A program made the translations under genes and the position numbers. Shown here one piece after another: positions 1-6,704 of a stretch of 14,904 nt of DNA. The DNA comes from Candidatus Galloscillospira excrementavium (GTDB lineage: Bacteria; Bacillota; Clostridia; Oscillospirales; Oscillospiraceae). The stretch is from assembly GCA_018711785.1 (NCBI GenBank), contig DVHW01000217.1:1-14904 (forward strand), in the 5' to 3' direction. Each line of letters begins with the position of its first letter. Position 1 is the stretch's first letter. The notes under the pieces are model-generated. The model saw nothing but the letters and a program-made list of their open reading frames with translations. It ran no database searches and was not told the DNA's origin.

Positions 1-85
1 GGGGGAATTTCCGTCGATTTTTTCTGTATTACATCAACTTTACATAAAACCAGAAAGATTTAAGACTTCTGTAACAATTCCCGCC

Positions 86-113
86 TTGTTTGTTCACATA
101 TCCCGGGTAATAT
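86..113 (+). promoter_or_regulatory. weak sigma-A-like promoter candidate
   Basis: TTGTTT (86-91) and TAATAT (108-113) are separated by 16 bp inside an AT-rich stretch that contrasts with the GC-rich surroundings. If used, transcription would begin near 120 and run through two hairpins into the terminator at 229-276, giving an RNA of about 150 nt with no evident reading frame. The -35 element is poor. The AT-rich 1-160 stretch could instead be the control region of a gene beyond the left edge. Nothing else recognisable is seen in 1-160. Confidence 0.25.
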
Positions 114-166
114 AAGACTCGCAAGAGACAGTTTCTTTTCATTTCATTGTATCCTCTTTCCTTCGG

Positions 167-203
167 CAGGGGCCGGACGTCAGGAGCGGGCGTCCGGCCC
201 CTG
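167..203. other. 13-bp perfect hairpin
   Basis: CAGGGGCCGGACG (167-179) is the exact reverse complement of CGTCCGGCCCCTG (191-203), with an 11-nt loop. No T-run follows on either strand, so it is not a standard intrinsic terminator by itself. It lies 25 bp before a real terminator and could be an accessory RNA stem, an mRNA 3'-end stabiliser, or part of a small structured transcript. Confidence 0.5.
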
Positions 204-228
204 TCGTTGGGCACGGCCCATCAGCGGC

Positions 229-276
229 AGCGGGCGCGGACTCCCAAAGAGCCCGCGCCCGCTTTCCTTTTTGTCT
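229..276 (+). terminator. rho-independent terminator, plus strand
   Basis: AGCGGGCGCGG (229-239) pairs with CCGCGCCCGCT (253-263). The stem continues inward past one A-C mismatch with three more pairs, leaving a 5-nt loop. The T-rich run TTCCTTTTTGTCTC follows at once (263-276) on the plus strand. No U-rich tail exists on the minus strand. It must end a rightward transcript, either from beyond the left edge or from the candidate promoter at 86-113; no rightward gene is visible in the window before it. Confidence 0.65.
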
Positions 277-283
277 CACAGAG

Positions 284-453
284 TTCGCGTCCGCAGACGC
301 GAATCAATTGAAATCCGTTTTTCGCCGCGACATGTGCGTGGCGAAAAACACTTCTCGGCGGTCAAGTGTGAGTTTTGCCCGTCCCCGCAAGGGCAAAATC
401 TTGCGCGAAGACCGCCGCTATCCCCCTCGAGCAAGTGACAACGCCACTTGCTC
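284..453. repeat. chain of nested palindromes (structured intergenic element)
   Basis: Five stems are packed into 170 bp. TTCGCGTC/GACGCGAA is at 284-291 and 296-303. GTTTTTCGCC/GGCGAAAAAC is at 317-326 and 340-349. CGGCGGTC/GACCGCCG (356-363, 410-417) encloses TTTTGCCC/GGGCAAAA (373-380, 391-398). GAGCAAGTG/CACTTGCTC is at 429-437 and 445-453. A short alternative stem, ACACTT/AAGTGT (348-353, 364-369), competes with the third. None is followed by a T-run on either strand, so they are not intrinsic terminators. The element begins 5 bp beyond the nupQ stop and would be transcribed as its 3' UTR. It may be a dispersed intergenic repeat or a structured RNA; I do not recognise the family. Confidence 0.5.
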
Positions 454-457
454 AAAA

Positions 458-1456
458 TCATCTCTCCTCCCGGAAGTAGGAGTTGCCCAAACTGGCCGGC
501 GGCTGCTTGGAGCGGCTGTTGCGCAGGGAGGTGAAGATGAGCACCAGCACGGTGACCACATAGGGCAGGATGCGGTAGAGCTGGGTGGGCACCATGGGCA
601 GGGACAGGTAGTTGTACAAAATCATCAGCCCGCCGAAGAGCACCGAGCCCCAGATGGCGTTGAGGGGCCGCCACAGGCAGAAGATGACCAGGGCCACGGC
701 CAGCCAGCCCTCGCCGGAGAGTCCCTCGTGGTTCCACACGCAGCTGGCGATGGTCATGATGTACACCATGCCGCCGATGGCCGAGATGCCCCCGCCGAGG
801 ACAGTGGCCAGGTACTTGTAGCGGGTGACATTGACGCCGGCGGCGTCGGCGGTGGCGGGGGACTCCCCCACCGAGCGCAGGTTCAGACCCGCCCGGGTGC
901 GCTTGAGGAACCAGGCCATGGCGATGGCGATGGCCAGGCCGAGGTAGAGGAAGATGCTGTGCCCGAAGAGGATGGGCCCCACCACGGGCAGCTCCTGAAG
1001 GGCCGCCGGGAAGGGGGAGCCGGCGAACACCGCCTTCAGATCGTTGCCGATGGACACATAGCCCCCGGCGGTGCGGCGCATGTACTCCCCGATGAACTGC
1101 CCCGCCCCGGTGCCGAAGATGGCCAGGGCCAGGCCGGTGACGTTCTGGTTGGCCCGCAGGGAGATGGTGAGGAAGGCGTAGATGAGGGCGGCGAAGGCCC
1201 CGGCCAAAAAGGCGAACACCAGGGACAGGAGCACCGCCACGATGCCGTTGGCCCCGGCGCCCACGGCGCTCTCGTAGTAGAACGCGGCGCCCAGGCCCAC
1301 GGCGCCCCCCATATACATCATGCCCTCCACGCCCAGGTTCAGGTTGCCCGCCTTTTCGGACAAAATCTCCCCCAGGGTGCCGTAGAGCAGGGGCACGCCG
1401 TTGAGGACCGCGGCGGCGAGCAGCGCCACCCACAGGCTGCTGTTGATGTCACCCAT
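458..1456 (-). CDS. nupQ: nucleoside ABC importer permease, NupQ/YufQ type
   Basis: Second integral membrane subunit of a BMP-family nucleoside importer, BPD_transp_2 fold, 332 aa. The N-terminal motif around residues 26-45 (LGEILSEKAGNLNLGVEGMM) is the family hallmark. It is followed by about eight hydrophobic segments and a short polar tail. The ATG at 1456 is preceded by AAAGGAGG at a normal distance, and the gene overlaps the end of nupP by 8 nt, which suggests translational coupling. It is the last gene of the block and would pair with NupP and the double ATPase NupO to move purine nucleosides inward. It is intact. The exact nucleoside cannot be read from sequence. The symbol follows Bacillus subtilis usage. 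Confidence 0.9.
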   Translation of the reverse strand: MGDINSSLWVALLAAAVLNGVPLLYGTLGEILSEKAGNLNLGVEGMMYMGGAVGLGAAFYYESAVGAGANGIVAVLLSLVFAFLAGAFAALIYAFLTISLRANQNVTGLALAIFGTGAGQFIGEYMRRTAGGYVSIGNDLKAVFAGSPFPAALQELPVVGPILFGHSIFLYLGLAIAIAMAWFLKRTRAGLNLRSVGESPATADAAGVNVTRYKYLATVLGGGISAIGGMVYIMTIASCVWNHEGLSGEGWLAVALVIFCLWRPLNAIWGSVLFGGLMILYNYLSLPMVPTQLYRILPYVVTVLVLIFTSLRNSRSKQPPASLGNSYFREER

Positions 1457-2549
1457 TTGCCGCCGCCTCCTTTCCCTTGCTCTTATGGCTGAAGATCAGC
1501 CGGTAGCGGATGAAGAACTCGCACCCCAGGATGCAGAACAGGAATACCCCGGTGATGATGTCGGAGATGGAGGCGGGCACGTCCATCCGGGTCTGGAGCC
1601 GGTCGGCCCCCTTCTCCAGCACGGCCAGCAGGGCGGATATGCCCACCATGCCGAAGGGGTTGAGCTGGGCCAGCCAGGCCACGGTGATGGCAGTGAAGCC
1701 CACCCCGGCGGCCACCTCGGCGTGGAGGGTGCCGTCGGCGCCGGAGACCACCAGAAAGCCCACCAGCCCCGACAGGGCGCCGGAGAGGAACATGGTGCGC
1801 ATGATGACCTTGCCCACGTTCATGCCCGCGTACCGGGCGGTGTTCTGGCTCTCCCCCACCACGGCGATCTCGTAGCCCTGCTTGGTGTACTTCATATAGA
1901 GGAACATGAGCACCGTCAGCACCAGCACGACGATCCAACCGCAGTGGACGCCGAAGACCCGGGGCAGCATGGCCGCGTCGTCAAACTCCGGGATGATCTG
2001 GGACCCGGGCCGGCCCTCCCAGGGCCCCCCCTGGAGCCAGCGGACGATGCCGATCATGATGTAGTTCATCATCAGGGTGAACAGGGTCTCGTTGGTGCCC
2101 CAGCGGGCCTTGAAGAAGGCGGGGATGAGGGCCCACAGCCCCCCCAGCAGGGCGCCGGAGAGGGCCATGACCACCAGCAGCACCGGGGCGGGCAGGGTGT
2201 CGGCCCAGAACAGGGCGAAGTAGCTGGCCCCCACGGCGCCGGCGGTGATCTGCCCCTCGGCGCCGATGTTCCAGAAGCGCATCTTGAAGCAGGGGGCGAT
2301 GGCCAGGGCGGTGCCCAGCAGGGGCACGGCGATGCGCACCGTCTGCTGGATCATGGTGGCCCGGCCCAGGGAGCCGTCCAGAATGGTGCCGTAGGCGGTC
2401 AGCGGGTTGTGGCCCAGCAGCAGGAAGATCAGGGCCCCGATGAGGATGGCCAGCACAAAGGAGGCCCCCCGGATGGCCCACACCTGGGCGCGGGGCATGT
2501 CGTCCCGCTTGGCCAGGCGGATGAGCGGCGTGTTTCCCTCGTGGTGCAT
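1449..2549 (-). CDS. nupP: nucleoside ABC importer permease, NupP/YufP type
   Basis: First integral membrane subunit of the nucleoside importer, BPD_transp_2 fold, 366 aa, close to the family's usual length. Hydrophobic segments start near residue 26 (VLAILIGALIFLLL). The family stretch CFKMRFWNIGAEGQITAGA follows, and later GMNVGKVIMRTMFLSGALSG. An open frame continues 41 codons upstream, but that part overlaps nupO and has no membrane-protein character. I chose the ATG at 2549, which overlaps the nupO stop as TGATG and has GGAGG a few bases upstream inside nupO. The tight overlaps on both sides indicate one coupled operon and a fixed subunit ratio. Confidence 0.9.
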   Translation of the reverse strand: MHHEGNTPLIRLAKRDDMPRAQVWAIRGASFVLAILIGALIFLLLGHNPLTAYGTILDGSLGRATMIQQTVRIAVPLLGTALAIAPCFKMRFWNIGAEGQITAGAVGASYFALFWADTLPAPVLLVVMALSGALLGGLWALIPAFFKARWGTNETLFTLMMNYIMIGIVRWLQGGPWEGRPGSQIIPEFDDAAMLPRVFGVHCGWIVVLVLTVLMFLYMKYTKQGYEIAVVGESQNTARYAGMNVGKVIMRTMFLSGALSGLVGFLVVSGADGTLHAEVAAGVGFTAITVAWLAQLNPFGMVGISALLAVLEKGADRLQTRMDVPASISDIITGVFLFCILGCEFFIRYRLIFSHKSKGKEAAANG

Positions 2550-4132
2550 CAGGCTCCCTCCTCTCCGGCGCCCACCTTTGTCATGAGCAGGCCCACTTCC
2601 TCCTTGGTGGCGGTGCGGCCGTCCACAATGCCGGACACCCGGCCGCCGCACAGGACCAGGATGCGGTCGCACAGCTCCAGCAGCACGTCCAGGTCCTCCC
2701 CCACCAGCAGCACCGCCACCCCCTTCATCTTCTGCTCGTTGAGCAGGCGGTAGATGGTGTAGGAGGAGTTGATGTCCAGCCCCCGCACCGGATAGGCGGT
2801 CATGAGCACCGTGGGCTCCGAGGCGATCTCCCGGCCCACCAGCACCTTCTGCACGTTGCCGCCGGAGAGCCGCCGCACCGGGGTGTTGACCCCGGGGGTG
2901 ACGATCTCCAGCTCCTCGATGAGCTGTTCCGCCAGGGCCCGGGGGGGCCTCCGGTCCACCAGGGGGCCGGGGTGGTCCTTGTAGGTCTTGAGCATCATGT
3001 TGTCCACCATGCCCATGCCCCCCACCAGGCCCATGCCCAGCCGGTCCTCGGGCACGAAGGCCAGGGACACCCCGATCTTCTGGATCTGGGCGGGGGTCTT
3101 GCCCACCAGCTCCTCCCCCGCCTTGTCCACGGGGACGTGGCGTCCGGCGATGTCGCTCTTGGGGTGGGGCGGGTAGTAGAACACGTGGCCCGACTCGGCC
3201 CTCTGCAGCCCGGCGATGGCCTCCAGCAGCTCCTTCTGGCCCGACCCGGCGATGCCGGCAATGCCCAGAATCTCCCCGCCGAAGGCCTGGAAGCTCACGT
3301 CGGTGAGTGCGGCCACCCCCTCCGCGTCCCTGCAGCTCAGGCCCTTCACCTCCAGCCGCAGGTCCCTGTACCTGGCCTCCGGCCGGTCGATGTTCAGGCT
3401 CACCGCGTGGCCCACCATCATCTCGGTGAGGGCCTGGGGGGTGGTGGAGGCGGTGTCCACCGTGCCGATGTACCTGCCCTTGCGCAGGACGGCCACCTGG
3501 TCGGAGATGGCCATGACCTCGTGGAGCTTGTGGGTGATGATGACGATGGCCTTGCCGTCGTCCTTCATGGCCCGGAGGATGTCGAAGAGCCGGTCGGTCT
3601 CCTGGGGGGTGAGGACGGCGGTGGGCTCGTCCAAGATGAGCACCTCCGCCCCCCGGTAGAGCACCTTGACGATCTCCACCGTCTGCTTCTCCGACACCGA
3701 CATGTCGTAGACCTTCTTGTCCGGGTCGATGCCGAAGCCGTACTTGTCGCTGATGGTGCGGATGCGCTCCGCCACCGCCCGCAGGTTGAGCCCCCGCCCC
3801 TCTCGGAGGCCCAGGGCGATGTTCTCCGCGGCGGAGAACACGTCCACCAGCTTGTAGTGCTGGTGGACCATGCCGATGCCGTAGCGGTAGGCGTCCTTGG
3901 GGGAGCGGATGGCGGCGGGCTTCCCCTCCACCAGGATCTCCCCCTCGTCGGGCAGGTAGATGCCGGAGAGCATGTTCATCAGCGTGGTCTTGCCGCTGCC
4001 GTTCTCCCCCAGCAGGGAGAGGATCTGGCCGCGGTCCAGCGTCAGGTCAACGCGGTCGTTGGCCACCACCTCGCCGAATCGCTTGGTGATGTGCCGCAGT
4101 TCAATGGCGTGGACAGGTTCCAAGGCGGTCAT
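2549..4132 (-). CDS. nupO: nucleoside importer ATPase, two fused ABC domains (NupO type)
   Basis: Energises the nucleoside importer; 527 aa with two nucleotide-binding domains in one chain. Domain 1 has Walker A GENGSGKTT (42-50), signature SVSEKQ (145-150), Walker B LILDEPTAVL (D168, E169) and ITHK as H-loop. Domain 2 (about 290-527) has the degenerate Walker A GIAGSGQKE, an intact LSGGNVQK signature, and MTAYPVRGLD in place of a DE-containing Walker B. This one-good-site arrangement is typical of the sugar/nucleoside class. The ATG at 4132 begins the conserved MTALEPVHAIELRHITKRF stretch. The 43 upstream in-frame codons run through the spacer palindrome and are rejected as coding. GGGAGGG lies about 10 nt before the start. 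The gene is coupled to nupP by a 1-nt overlap. Confidence 0.93.
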   Translation of the reverse strand: MTALEPVHAIELRHITKRFGEVVANDRVDLTLDRGQILSLLGENGSGKTTLMNMLSGIYLPDEGEILVEGKPAAIRSPKDAYRYGIGMVHQHYKLVDVFSAAENIALGLREGRGLNLRAVAERIRTISDKYGFGIDPDKKVYDMSVSEKQTVEIVKVLYRGAEVLILDEPTAVLTPQETDRLFDILRAMKDDGKAIVIITHKLHEVMAISDQVAVLRKGRYIGTVDTASTTPQALTEMMVGHAVSLNIDRPEARYRDLRLEVKGLSCRDAEGVAALTDVSFQAFGGEILGIAGIAGSGQKELLEAIAGLQRAESGHVFYYPPHPKSDIAGRHVPVDKAGEELVGKTPAQIQKIGVSLAFVPEDRLGMGLVGGMGMVDNMMLKTYKDHPGPLVDRRPPRALAEQLIEELEIVTPGVNTPVRRLSGGNVQKVLVGREIASEPTVLMTAYPVRGLDINSSYTIYRLLNEQKMKGVAVLLVGEDLDVLLELCDRILVLCGGRVSGIVDGRTATKEEVGLLMTKVGAGEEGA

Positions 4133-4144
4133 CCTTTCTATCCC

Positions 4145-4162
4145 TCCCGGCCCGGGCCGGGA
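4145..4162 (-). promoter_or_regulatory. perfect 18-bp palindrome overlapping the nupO ribosome binding site
   Basis: TCCCGGCCCGGGCCGGGA is its own reverse complement and lies 13-30 nt upstream of the nupO ATG. In the minus-strand message its 3' half merges with the GGGAGGG Shine-Dalgarno, so folding could hide part of that site. It could lower importer ATPase and permease translation relative to the binding protein. The structure is seen; the regulatory effect is inferred. Confidence 0.4.
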
Positions 4163-4196
4163 AACGTGGAGGCACACAGGAGGCGCGGGGAGCACG

Positions 4197-4228
4197 CAGG
4201 GGAGGGCCGCTCCGGCGGCCCTCCCCTG
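4197..4228 (-). promoter_or_regulatory. bmpA-nupO intercistronic hairpin
   Basis: CAGGGGAGGGCCGC (4197-4210) pairs perfectly with GCGGCCCTCCCCTG (4215-4228) around a 4-nt loop, a 14-bp stem starting 11 bp after the bmpA stop. No U-run follows on the minus strand, so it is probably not a full terminator. Stems here in binding-protein operons usually protect the upstream message or allow partial readthrough, so that binding protein exceeds transporter. That role is inferred from position. Confidence 0.6.
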
Positions 4229-4239
4229 GAGCGCATGGA

Positions 4240-5520
4240 TCAATAGGCCTCGTTGAGCCACTGGATGCCGTCGATGCGGACGGCGAAGTAGGGGGCGGAC
4301 TGGAACAGGGACTCGTGGAAGGCCCCGTCGAACACGGCCTCCTCCGAGTCGGCCACGTAATCGCCGTCGGTGTCCAGGGCCAGGCAGGTGGTCAGCTCCT
4401 GGCCGTCCACGGTGAAGGTGGAGGTGTCGAACACCTGCAGATCGCCGGAGCTGAGGGCGGCCTGCACCTCGGCGAGCTTCTCGGCGGTGCCCGCGGCGGC
4501 GATGTCCTCATTGAGGGCGGTCATGACCACGGCGCCCTCGTCCATGCCGTGGCACCAGTCCTGGTCGAACTCCTCGCCGTTGGCCACGGCCTCGATGGCG
4601 TACTCAAAGTAGACCGACCAGTCGATGCGGGTGCCGATGAGGGATGCCTCGGGGGCGATGGAGATCATGTCGTTGTTGTAGCCGGTGTGGAACACGCCGT
4701 TGGTCTGGGCCACGGTGGCGGGGGTGGTGTTGTCGGAGTGCTGGGAGATCATGACGGCACCCTGGTCGGCCAGGGCCTGGGCGGCGTTGGCCTCGGCGGT
4801 GGCGTCGGACCAGGAGCCCACAAACTGCACCATCATGGTCACGGAGGGGCACACGCTCTTGGCGCCCAGGTAGTAGGCGGTAAAGCCGGAGATGACCTCG
4901 GCGAAGGAGTAGGCGCCCACGTAGCCGATGACGGCCTCCTCCTCGGCGATCTCGCCGCTCTCGATCATCTCCTGGAGCTTCATGCCGGCCACCACGCCGG
5001 CCAGGTAGCGGCCCTCGTAGATATTGGCGAAGGCGTTGTGGGTGTTGGGCAGGTCGTCACCCCAGGAGGCCTGGTTGGTGCAGGCGATGAACTCGATCTC
5101 CGGGTACTCCTCGGCCACCCGGAGCATATAGGTCTCAAAGCCGAAGGAGTTGTTGATGATGAGGTCACAGCCCTCCTCGGCCAGGTTGCGGTTGGCGTCC
5201 TCGCAGGTGGAGTTCTCCCCCACGTTCCACTCCATGACCCACTCCACGTCGATGCCCTTGGCGGCCAGGGCCTCGGTGGCGGCGTCCCGGCCGCGGATAA
5301 AGTTGTAGGTGTAGCCCTGGTCGTTCTCGTCGCCGATGCAGATGAGGCCCACCTTCACGCTCTTGCGCTCGGTGTCGTCCCCGGTCTGGGGGGCCTCGGT
5401 ATTGGTGCCGCCGGCGGCGGGGGTGGGGGTGGCGGTGTCGCCGCCGCTGGTGTCGCTGCATGCGGCCAGAGCCAGCAGCAGGGCAGCGGACAGGAGCAGG
5501 CTGAGCAGTTTCGTTTTCAT
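4240..5520 (-). CDS. bmpA: BMP-family nucleoside-binding lipoprotein
   Basis: Extracellular substrate-binding lipoprotein of the nucleoside importer, 426 aa. A lipoprotein signal peptide (residues 1-20) ends in the lipobox L-A-A-C with Cys21 as the lipidated residue. A Ser/Thr/Pro/Gly-rich tether follows (about 22-50), then the BMP (Bmp/TmpC/PnrA) domain. Recognisable family stretches include DENDQGYTYNFIRG, DLIINNSFGFETYML and VIGYVGAYSFAEVISGF. GGAGG stands 9 nt before the ATG. It precedes nupO across a 107-bp spacer with a strong hairpin. No convincing promoter lies just upstream, so it may be reached by readthrough from xpt past the terminator-like hairpin at 5618-5683. The family binds purine nucleosides; the exact ligand is not determinable here. 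Confidence 0.93.
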   Translation of the reverse strand: MKTKLLSLLLSAALLLALAACSDTSGGDTATPTPAAGGTNTEAPQTGDDTERKSVKVGLICIGDENDQGYTYNFIRGRDAATEALAAKGIDVEWVMEWNVGENSTCEDANRNLAEEGCDLIINNSFGFETYMLRVAEEYPEIEFIACTNQASWGDDLPNTHNAFANIYEGRYLAGVVAGMKLQEMIESGEIAEEEAVIGYVGAYSFAEVISGFTAYYLGAKSVCPSVTMMVQFVGSWSDATAEANAAQALADQGAVMISQHSDNTTPATVAQTNGVFHTGYNNDMISIAPEASLIGTRIDWSVYFEYAIEAVANGEEFDQDWCHGMDEGAVVMTALNEDIAAAGTAEKLAEVQAALSSGDLQVFDTSTFTVDGQELTTCLALDTDGDYVADSEEAVFDGAFHESLFQSAPYFAVRIDGIQWLNEAY

Positions 5521-5617
5521 GGTCTGTTTCCTCCTTATATGATCTCATAAGCAACACAACGGACTATTTGAAAACGGCCCTGGGGCCGGAACCTCCCCGC
5601 CTCATGTCCCCCACGCC

Positions 5618-5683
5618 AAAAAAGCAGCACCGCCGGTCTCCTCATGTTCCATATCGATGGACAGACGAGACCGGCGGCTTGCC
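5618..5683 (-). terminator. terminator or attenuator between xpt and bmpA
   Basis: On the minus strand an 11-bp stem, CCGCCGGTCTC/GAGACCGGCGG (5667-5677 with 5630-5640), encloses a smaller TCCAT/ATGGA hairpin (5648-5661). Weaker pairs and a bulge extend the base toward a run of six T (5618-5623). It lies about 130 bp after the xpt stop and about 100 bp before the bmpA start. It either ends xpt transcription or attenuates readthrough into bmpA. A short GC hairpin with TTTT (5571-5588) lies between it and bmpA. Confidence 0.6.
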
Positions 5684-5703
5684 AGTCGTGTATCCGCTCA
5701 TCA

Positions 5704-5794
5704 CAAAGGGCCTGAGCGCCTTTGCCTGCGGCAGCGGGTCTTTGCTTTGTCATTGCTGGGACAGTGTTTTCTCCCCGCCGGGGACGCCCCGGCG
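5704..5794 (-). other. structured leader-like stretch upstream of the attenuator
   Basis: This non-coding part of the xpt-bmpA spacer holds CAAAGG/CCTTTG (5704-5709, 5719-5724) and CGCCGGGG/CCCCGGCG (5776-5783, 5787-5794, 3-nt loop). In the minus-strand RNA, CCGGCGG at 5775-5781 is complementary to CCGCCGG in the 5' arm of the terminator (5671-5677), so a mutually exclusive antiterminator is possible. I do not see the conserved loops of the purine, PRPP/ppGpp, ZTP, glycine or T-box leaders. It may simply be an xpt 3' UTR. Confidence 0.35.
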
Positions 5795-5814
5795 TTGTTT
5801 CTCCCTCTCCTCGT

Positions 5815-6387
5815 TCAGCAGAACTCAATGTGGCCGTCCTCGCTCATGGACTGGATGCGGGCCAGGCTCTCCACCCGGATGCCCAGGTCCCGGACCATCT
5901 GTCCCCCGGGCTGGAAGGCCTTCTCCACACAGATGCCGGCCCCCACCAGGGTGGCCCCGGCGTCCTGCACCAGCTTGATCAGGCCCATCAGGGCGCTGCC
6001 GTTGGCCAGGAAGTCGTCGATGAGGAGCACCCGGTCCTCCGGGCGGAGGAATTCCTTGGAGACAATGATGTCGTATACCTTGCCGTGGGTGTAGGACTCC
6101 ACCTTGGAGGTGTACACGTCCCCGGCGATGTTCTTGGTCTTGTTCTTCTTGGCGAAGATGACCGGGCAGTCGAAGTACTGGGCGGTGACACAGGCGATGC
6201 CGATGCCCGAGGCCTCGATGGTCAGGATCTTGGTGACCCCGCAGTCCCCGAACAGCCGCAGAAACTCCTTGCCGATCTCCGCGAAGAGCTTCACGTCCAT
6301 CTGGTGGTTGAGAAAGCTGTCCACCTTGAGCACATTGCCGCTCTTGATTTTTCCGTCCCTGCGGATCCGGTCCTCCAGAAGCTTCAT
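5815..6387 (-). CDS. xpt: xanthine phosphoribosyltransferase
   Basis: Cytoplasmic purine salvage enzyme that joins xanthine and PRPP to give XMP and pyrophosphate. It is 190 aa, close to the roughly 194 aa of Bacillus Xpt. The PRPP-binding loop VLLIDDFLANGSA is at residues 120-132 and the N terminus MKLLEDRI is typical. Other Xpt-like stretches are IEASGIGIA (57-65) and FAKKNKTKN (78-86). I chose the ATG at 6387, preceded by GGGAGAGG, over an in-frame GTG two codons earlier that falls on the Shine-Dalgarno. A good promoter lies about 65 bp upstream. It shares strand and pathway with the nucleoside importer that follows. The short leader has no purine riboswitch that I can see. Confidence 0.95.
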   Translation of the reverse strand: MKLLEDRIRRDGKIKSGNVLKVDSFLNHQMDVKLFAEIGKEFLRLFGDCGVTKILTIEASGIGIACVTAQYFDCPVIFAKKNKTKNIAGDVYTSKVESYTHGKVYDIIVSKEFLRPEDRVLLIDDFLANGSALMGLIKLVQDAGATLVGAGICVEKAFQPGGQMVRDLGIRVESLARIQSMSEDGHIEFC

Positions 6388-6452
6388 TGCCACCTCTCCC
6401 GTCCTTCGCGCGCCTCCGCCCTGTCTCCGGCGGGGGTAGTCTCTTTACATTT

Positions 6453-6481
6453 ATTTTACTGGAAACATCCGGTCTCTTCAA
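6453..6481 (-). promoter_or_regulatory. xpt promoter (sigma-A type)
   Basis: On the minus strand, TTGAAG (6476-6481) and TAAAAT (6453-6458) are separated by exactly 17 bp, in an AT-richer patch of the divergent xpt/SLH intergenic region. Transcription would begin near 6446, leaving a leader of about 60 nt before the xpt ATG. Confidence 0.6.
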
Positions 6482-6578
6482 TCGAGCATATTTTATCAAA
6501 AATCTCCCGTTTCGTCACCCCCTTTTGGAAATTTTGTCGCCCGGGGCCGGACTTTTTCGCCCCGGCCACCCTTTCTCC

Positions 6579-6607
6579 TTGTTCTCCGTGCCGTTCTCTG
6601 CTACAAT
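6579..6607 (+). promoter_or_regulatory. promoter of the SLH-GH18 gene
   Basis: TTGTTC (6579-6584) and TACAAT (6602-6607) have a 17-bp spacer, and TGC just before the -10 makes it an extended -10 site. It points rightward and would start transcription near 6614, about 90 nt before the ATG at 6705. GC-rich inverted repeats at 6541-6567 lie just upstream of it. Confidence 0.55.
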
Positions 6608-6704
6608 AAGGTCTGCTGAATCAACCGCAAAGCAAATTCTCCCCGCGGCGCGGCCGCGCCCCGTTCCGCTCCCCCTGTCAGGATATGATCACAAGGAGGC
6701 CCCT

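Noticed and set aside
29-142. Minus-strand 37-residue reading frame (starting MKRNCLLRVLYYPGY)
   Set aside because: It has an AGAGG-like site but at a loose distance, lies in AT-rich intergenic DNA, resembles no family I know, and its longer version runs through a perfect hairpin.
284-453. CRISPR array
   Set aside because: The stems differ in sequence and are not regularly spaced direct repeats; no cas genes are present.
276-4246. Long frames overlapping the importer genes, such as 276-1433 (minus) and 308-1492, 1401-2753 and 2972-4246 (plus)
   Set aside because: All are composition shadows of nupQ, nupP and nupO: rich in G, H, R and P, without start signals or recognisable motifs.
5530-5560. 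TATAAG near the bmpA start as a promoter -10
   Set aside because: It abuts the GGAGG ribosome binding site, so a transcript from it would lack a usable leader, and no -35 lies at 16-18 bp.
5648-5661. GATATGG in the xpt-bmpA spacer as part of a purine riboswitch
   Set aside because: It is part of the small hairpin inside the terminator loop; the other conserved riboswitch segments are absent.
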